From Allobosea sp. UNC402CLCol (lineage in GTDB: Bacteria; Pseudomonadota; Alphaproteobacteria; Rhizobiales; Beijerinckiaceae), in contig NZ_JQJJ01000005.1 of NCBI RefSeq assembly GCF_000745475.1, positions 1 through 35,585 of the forward strand: a stretch of DNA of 35,585 bases, in the 5' to 3' direction. Numbering within the stretch: position 1 is the stretch's first letter; each line of letters starts with the position of its first letter. This document shows, piece after piece, positions 32,599 through 35,585 of the stretch. A program made the translations under genes and the position numbers. The notes under the pieces are model-generated. The model saw nothing but the letters and a program-made list of their open reading frames with translations. It did not search any database and had not been told where the DNA came from.

Positions 32599-32831
32599 TG
32601 ACTGCTATCGCCGGTCTAGGTGCCTTTGACGTGCTGATTGGCATTCCGGTGGGCGGCCAGGACAAACCGGCGGTGAAGGAAGGGTAGCCAGCAAAGCCCG
32701 ACGAATGTCCGGTTTTCGTCAAGGCCTGAATGTCAGCTTCTCTAATCGGGCAGTTGGGTCAAGCTCGGATTGCACCTCTGTGCCGGGGCTCGTTCACGCG
32801 GGTCACGCTTCTCTTCGCAGTCTGGTGGCTT

Positions 32832-32990
32832 CTGCCGTATCGCCTCTTCGACAAGAAACAGCGGGTCACGCACACGGCGATCGTCGAGAACAAGCGCCTC
32901 TCGGAGGCCCTGGCCTGGGTGAAAGAGCGCCAGGACGAGATCAAACCGGTGCCGCCAAAGACGCACAGCGAAGCCGGCGGCTACGCGCCT
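32832..32990 (+). mobile_element. C-terminal fragment of an ISNCY transposase, plus strand
   Basis: The plus strand reads LPYRLFDKKQRVTHTAIVEN and KRLSEALAWVKERQDEIKPV, matching the C-terminus of the intact transposase (LPYRTFDKVQQVDQAAIVEN). The upstream part does not continue the transposase, so only the tail survives. It is inverted relative to the N-terminal fragment just downstream. Confidence 0.75.
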
Positions 32991-33009
32991 CGACCGAAGG
33001 GGCACCGAG

Positions 33010-33452
33010 GTCGGATCTCCTTCGTCGACCGTCATGTCGCGGCGAAAGCGGCACATCGCACCGCCTCTGCGGCGCTGCTGCGAAACTCGGGCTCTCCGCA
33101 GCCACTTGCGCAGCGTCTCGCGCGAGACATTCAGGCCATGACGTTCGAGAAGCATCTGGCTCGCAAAGGTCGGCCCGAAATCCCTATAGCGCTCGGTGAT
33201 GTGCGCGATCGCCAGCTGCCGAACATGAGGCCCCAGCAATCGGTTGGAGGGCCGGCCGCGAGCTCGGTGCCGCAGGCCGGCAGCACCATGATCCGCAAAC
33301 TGTAGCGCCAGCCGGTGCGCCAGGCGCCGCGTGATGCCCATGGATTCGGCGGCAGCCGTCATCGTCAAGCGGCCCGCAAAAACCGACGCCAGCACTTCAG
33401 CCCGGCGAAGCTCCCGTTCGCTCATCTCCACCCAGCGCATGCCAAACTCCAA
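33010..33452 (-). mobile_element. N-terminal fragment of an ISNCY transposase, minus strand
   Basis: The minus strand from 33452 reads MEFGMRWVEMSERELRRAEV, then LASVFAGRLTMTAAAESMG, ITRRLAHRLALQFADHGAAG and YRDFGPTFASQMLLERHGLN, the HTH part of an ISNCY transposase. It parallels YPDFGPTLAAEKLAERHGLR in the intact copy. It loses similarity near RKWLRRARVSQQRRRGG, before any DDE residue. Beyond about 33010 the frame is only antisense of the opposite-facing C-terminal fragment. Nonfunctional. Confidence 0.78.
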
Positions 33453-33522
33453 CGCACGTCACGGCAGAGGAGTGTGACATTCCTAGTTTGCCACGGTGAG
33501 ACATTCTAACTTTGCGCCCACA
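33453..33522 (-). repeat. Subterminal repeats and end of the decayed ISNCY copy
   Basis: On the minus strand the end reads TGTGGGCGCAAA, then GTTAGAATGTCTC, and about 23 bases later ACTAGGAATGTCAC. This is the same tandem architecture as the ends of the complete element. Only 5 bases (CTCGG, 33523-33527) separate it from that element. Confidence 0.6.
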
Positions 33523-33527
33523 CTCGG

Positions 33528-33577
33528 TGTCAGAGCTCGTTAGACAAGTCGCTTTCTGTGCTCGTTAGAAATGTCAC
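33528..33577 (+). repeat. Left terminal repeat region of the IS
   Basis: The tip is TGT at 33528. Tandem subterminal repeats are CGTTAGACAAGTC (33538-33550) and CGTTAGAAATGTCAC (33563-33577), probable transposase-binding sites. Confidence 0.68.
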
Positions 33578-33733
33578 TCAGGCCAGTTCTCCGGCTTACC
33601 TCAAGCAGCGCGGCGGAGCTGGTCAGGGTTGCGCAGCCGCGCTGCGGCATGGCTACAAGCGACCGGGCGGGCAGGGCGCGACTCACGCTGAAGGGCAAAG
33701 AACGACCCACTGCCGACATTGCTATATCTTCGT

Positions 33734-34192
33734 TCAACGTCGCTTCGGCTCCACCAGCGCGACCGCTGGCTGCCCACATGAGTCCGAGCGTGGTACGACG
33801 AATACGGTTTGCCTGTATTCCACCTGATGGCCCGGCAAGGTCACTTCGGTCTGGCACAGGACCCACGTTCCCGAAGCATCCTTCCTAACAAACTCGATCA
33901 CCGCGCGAGTGTTATGCTTGATACGCCAGTGAGATAGCACACTACCGCGAATGTGAGGCTCGACAGCAAGGCGCCTTTGATCAGCGAAGTGGCGCCATAA
34001 CATAGCTACAAATGGCAAGCTCGCGACAACCAAGCTCAAGCTGATCAGTCCGACTTTAGCAACAGAGGAAGGCGAGGCTGACGTTGTCACGACCATTGCC
34101 AGTAGCGGCTGAACCCGATGGACGGTCGTAACGCCTCCATCATAGGAGCCGCAATAGCCTCTATCCACCCATCTAGGAAATTGCCGATCCAT
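33734..34192 (-). CDS. Possible passenger ORF inside the IS, one membrane segment
   Basis: 152 residues, starting 12 bases after the transposase stop on the same strand. One clear hydrophobic helix (VGLISLSLVVASLPFVAMLW, about 47-66) is followed by a basic RRLAVEPHIRGSVLSHWRI and a beta-rich tail (RAVIEFVRKDASGTWVLCQT, then VEYRQTVFVV). That suggests a small membrane-anchored protein of DUF type. I do not recognise the family. The start may instead be ATG 34096 (MVVTTSASPSS); neither has a good ribosome site. If real, it is cargo carried by the element. The stretch 33578-33733 holds nothing recognisable. Confidence 0.42.
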   Translation of the reverse strand: MDRQFPRWVDRGYCGSYDGGVTTVHRVQPLLAMVVTTSASPSSVAKVGLISLSLVVASLPFVAMLWRHFADQRRLAVEPHIRGSVLSHWRIKHNTRAVIEFVRKDASGTWVLCQTEVTLPGHQVEYRQTVFVVPRSDSCGQPAVALVEPKRR

Positions 34193-34204
34193 CCGGCTGC
34201 TTCG

Positions 34205-35500
34205 CTAGCCGGCCTTGAAGATGCTCTTCCCCTGACCCTGCCGTCGAGGCGCTCGGCCGCTGCGTGACATGTTGAGCTCCTTCTGGCGCTCGGCAATGTA
34301 GGCCAGCGTCGCGCCTAACCGTTTGTTCTCGACGATCGCGGCCTGATCGACCTGCTGAACCTTGTCGAAAGTCCGATAAGGCAGGTCAAGGCCCTGGTGC
34401 CGGATCGCAAACCGACCATCTGGATAGTCGTAGATCGTGACACGCTGGCGGGCGAGGGTGCGGGTCACCGGCGTCGGTTCAAGGATGAACAGCATCTTGT
34501 CGTATTGCAGCGTCAGGTTCTGCGAAACCGTCCGCTCCTCCTTCCAGGCAAAGGCCTCGTCGATATCGTCGTCCCCGGCGAGCGGACGGTGCAGATCCTT
34601 GTCGTTGAACGGCACCTTGGCGAAGCGCCGGTTGAAGTCCTCCATGAAGCCCGGCAGGAAGGCGTTCCCGGCCTCGAGCGATGAGATCCCGGCGAGCCGC
34701 AGCTCCTTCACCAGCCGGTCTTGCAGCGTGCCATTGGCGCGCTCGACCCGGCCTTTGGCCTGCGGGACGTTGGCACAGATGATGTCGATGTTGAGCTGAT
34801 CCAGCGCCCGGCCGAACTGCGTCATGCCATTGCCGCCGGTCGCACCGACCTTGTTGACCCGAAACGTCGCGTGCTTGTCAGAGTAGAACGCAACCGGCTT
34901 GCCGTGGCGCTGCAAATAGCTCCGCGTCGCGGCAAAATAGTCGAACGTCGACTCTGCCGTGACGAATTGCAGGTGCATCAGTCGGCTGGTCGCATCGTCG
35001 ATGAAGACGAGCAGGGTGCATTGCGGGCCACGGTCCTCAAACCACCAATGCTGCGAGCCGTCGATCTGGACGAGCTCGCCGACGCAATCGCGCCGGTAGC
35101 GCGGCTGATGCACTGGCTTGAGCCGCTCTCGACGATCGCGCCAGATTCCGTCAGCGATCATCCAGCGCCGCACCGTCTCGACGCCCAACCGCAATCCATG
35201 CCGTTCCGCGAGCTTCTCTGCCGCCAGCGTTGGCCCGAAATCCGGATAGTTCGCCCGGATCAGCGCCAAAGCCTGCGTCCGGACCGTCGGCGGATAAGAC
35301 CGGTTGCTCGGCTTGCCACGCTTTTGCGACACCAGGCCGACTGGCCCGCGCCGGCGATAAACCTGCAGCAGCCGAAATACGTGCCGGTGCGTCAGATGAA
35401 GTAGCTGCGCCGCGTCGCCGACCGAAATCCGTTCCGCCACAACATCCCACAGCACCTGAACCCGGTCGAGTTCGGCATGGCTCATCGACACCACCGTCAT
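34205..35500 (-). CDS. ISNCY-family DDE transposase
   Basis: 431 residues from ATG 35500, which has GGGAG 9 bases upstream; an in-frame start at 35527 and ATG 35485 are alternatives. An N-terminal HTH (DAAQLLHLTHRHVFRLLQVY) precedes an rve-type catalytic core with D147 (LVQIDGSQHWWF), D208 (FYSDKHATF) and E253 (AKGRVERANGTLQDRL). The C-terminal domain ends with AIVENKRLGATLAYIAERQK. All catalytic residues are intact, so the element may be active. Two decayed relatives lie at 33010-33452 and 18288-18570. Confidence 0.93.
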   Translation of the reverse strand: MTVVSMSHAELDRVQVLWDVVAERISVGDAAQLLHLTHRHVFRLLQVYRRRGPVGLVSQKRGKPSNRSYPPTVRTQALALIRANYPDFGPTLAAEKLAERHGLRLGVETVRRWMIADGIWRDRRERLKPVHQPRYRRDCVGELVQIDGSQHWWFEDRGPQCTLLVFIDDATSRLMHLQFVTAESTFDYFAATRSYLQRHGKPVAFYSDKHATFRVNKVGATGGNGMTQFGRALDQLNIDIICANVPQAKGRVERANGTLQDRLVKELRLAGISSLEAGNAFLPGFMEDFNRRFAKVPFNDKDLHRPLAGDDDIDEAFAWKEERTVSQNLTLQYDKMLFILEPTPVTRTLARQRVTIYDYPDGRFAIRHQGLDLPYRTFDKVQQVDQAAIVENKRLGATLAYIAERQKELNMSRSGRAPRRQGQGKSIFKAG

Positions 35501-35536
35501 CACGCAAAGCTCCCAGCAAGCCAGCACTCAGAACGA

Positions 35537-35585
35537 GTGACATCTCTAACGGGGAGACTGGTGACCTTTCTAACGGGGGCCTACA
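35537..35585 (-). repeat. Right terminal repeat region of the IS
   Basis: On the minus strand: tip TGTAGGCCCC (35585-35576), CGTTAGAAAGGTCAC (35575-35561) and CGTTAGAGATGTCAC (35551-35537). It mirrors the left end in spacing and sequence. Confidence 0.68.

Larger units (their letters stand above)
33528..35585 (-). mobile_element. Complete ISNCY (IS1202-like) insertion sequence, about 2.06 kb
   Basis: The element is bounded by inverted ends. Left: TGTCAGAGCT, CGTTAGACAAGTC, then CGTTAGAAATGTCAC. Right, read on the minus strand: TGTAGGCCCC, CGTTAGAAAGGTCAC, then CGTTAGAGATGTCAC. Both ends put the first repeat 10 bases from the TGT tip, with a second copy 24-25 bases further in. It carries the transposase and one further ORF. 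The right tip is the last base of the window, so the target duplication cannot be checked. Confidence 0.72.

Noticed and set aside
33571..33888. A plus-strand ORF inside the IS, opposite the passenger ORF.
   Set aside because: Low-complexity translation, no start signal, and it crosses the opposite passenger frame.
1..35585. CRISPR arrays, tRNA or rRNA genes, and riboswitches.
   Set aside because: No regularly spaced direct repeats, cloverleaf-like sequence or known conserved RNA core was noticed on either strand by eye.

Overview
The window looks like chromosomal DNA of a high-GC alphaproteobacterium, most likely of the order Hyphomicrobiales (Bosea- or Methylobacterium-like). This is an inference from base composition, FixL/FixJ-style signalling proteins, Tat-dependent periplasmic proteins, an alphaproteobacterial-type autotransporter and ISNCY-family transposases. 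No RNA gene or CRISPR array was seen.

Layout. (1) 1-2184, minus: 5' part of an autotransporter whose beta-barrel runs off the window start. (2) 2.4-3.5 kb: a possible MarR-like remnant, a FitA/FitB (VapBC-type) toxin-antitoxin pair with a palindromic operator, and a small acidic ORF. (3) 3.5-6 kb: a LysR regulator divergent from a DHA2-type drug efflux pump, with a LysR-type palindrome between them. (4) 6.2-15.1 kb: two divergent operons on either side of a strong palindrome. The minus operon encodes a PotABCD-like ABC importer, a GntR/FCD regulator and an M24 Xaa-Pro-type peptidase. The plus operon encodes an imidazolonepropionase/prolidase-like amidohydrolase and a gamma-glutamyltransferase without signal peptide. 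Together they look like an import-and-hydrolysis pathway for a peptide-like or gamma-glutamyl compound. (5) 15.2-17.1 kb: a long HipA-family protein with an added N-terminal domain resembling AbiEi-type antitoxins, preceded by two near-identical palindromes in opposite orientation; the second starts its right arm at the start codon. (6) 17.3-20.2 kb: a Tat-exported beta-carbonic anhydrase, an IS remnant, a broken HlyD/EmrA gene and an MFS transporter. (7) 20.4-32.5 kb: a stress and redox island. It holds an FAD monooxygenase, a PoxB-like pyruvate:quinone oxidoreductase, a Tat-exported perhydrolase-like hydrolase, a lone receiver, a FixJ-like regulator, a PAS histidine kinase, Dps, a peroxiredoxin, a DsbA-like protein, a bicupin oxalate decarboxylase and a cyclic-nucleotide-domain/thioredoxin-reductase fusion lacking the redox CxxC. 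(8) 32.8-35.6 kb: rearranged ISNCY remnants abutting a complete ISNCY-type element whose terminus coincides with the last base of the window.

The observation I rate highest is a shared 12-bp motif, ACC(T/C)NNGTATGA, in the upstream regions of five transcription units of the stress island: monooxygenase, hydrolase, lone receiver, histidine kinase and Dps. It always points toward the gene, and four of the five copies lie 84-98 bases before the start codon. It may be the binding site of the FixJ-like regulator encoded in the same island. The second is the single-chain HipA-type gene with its paired operators.
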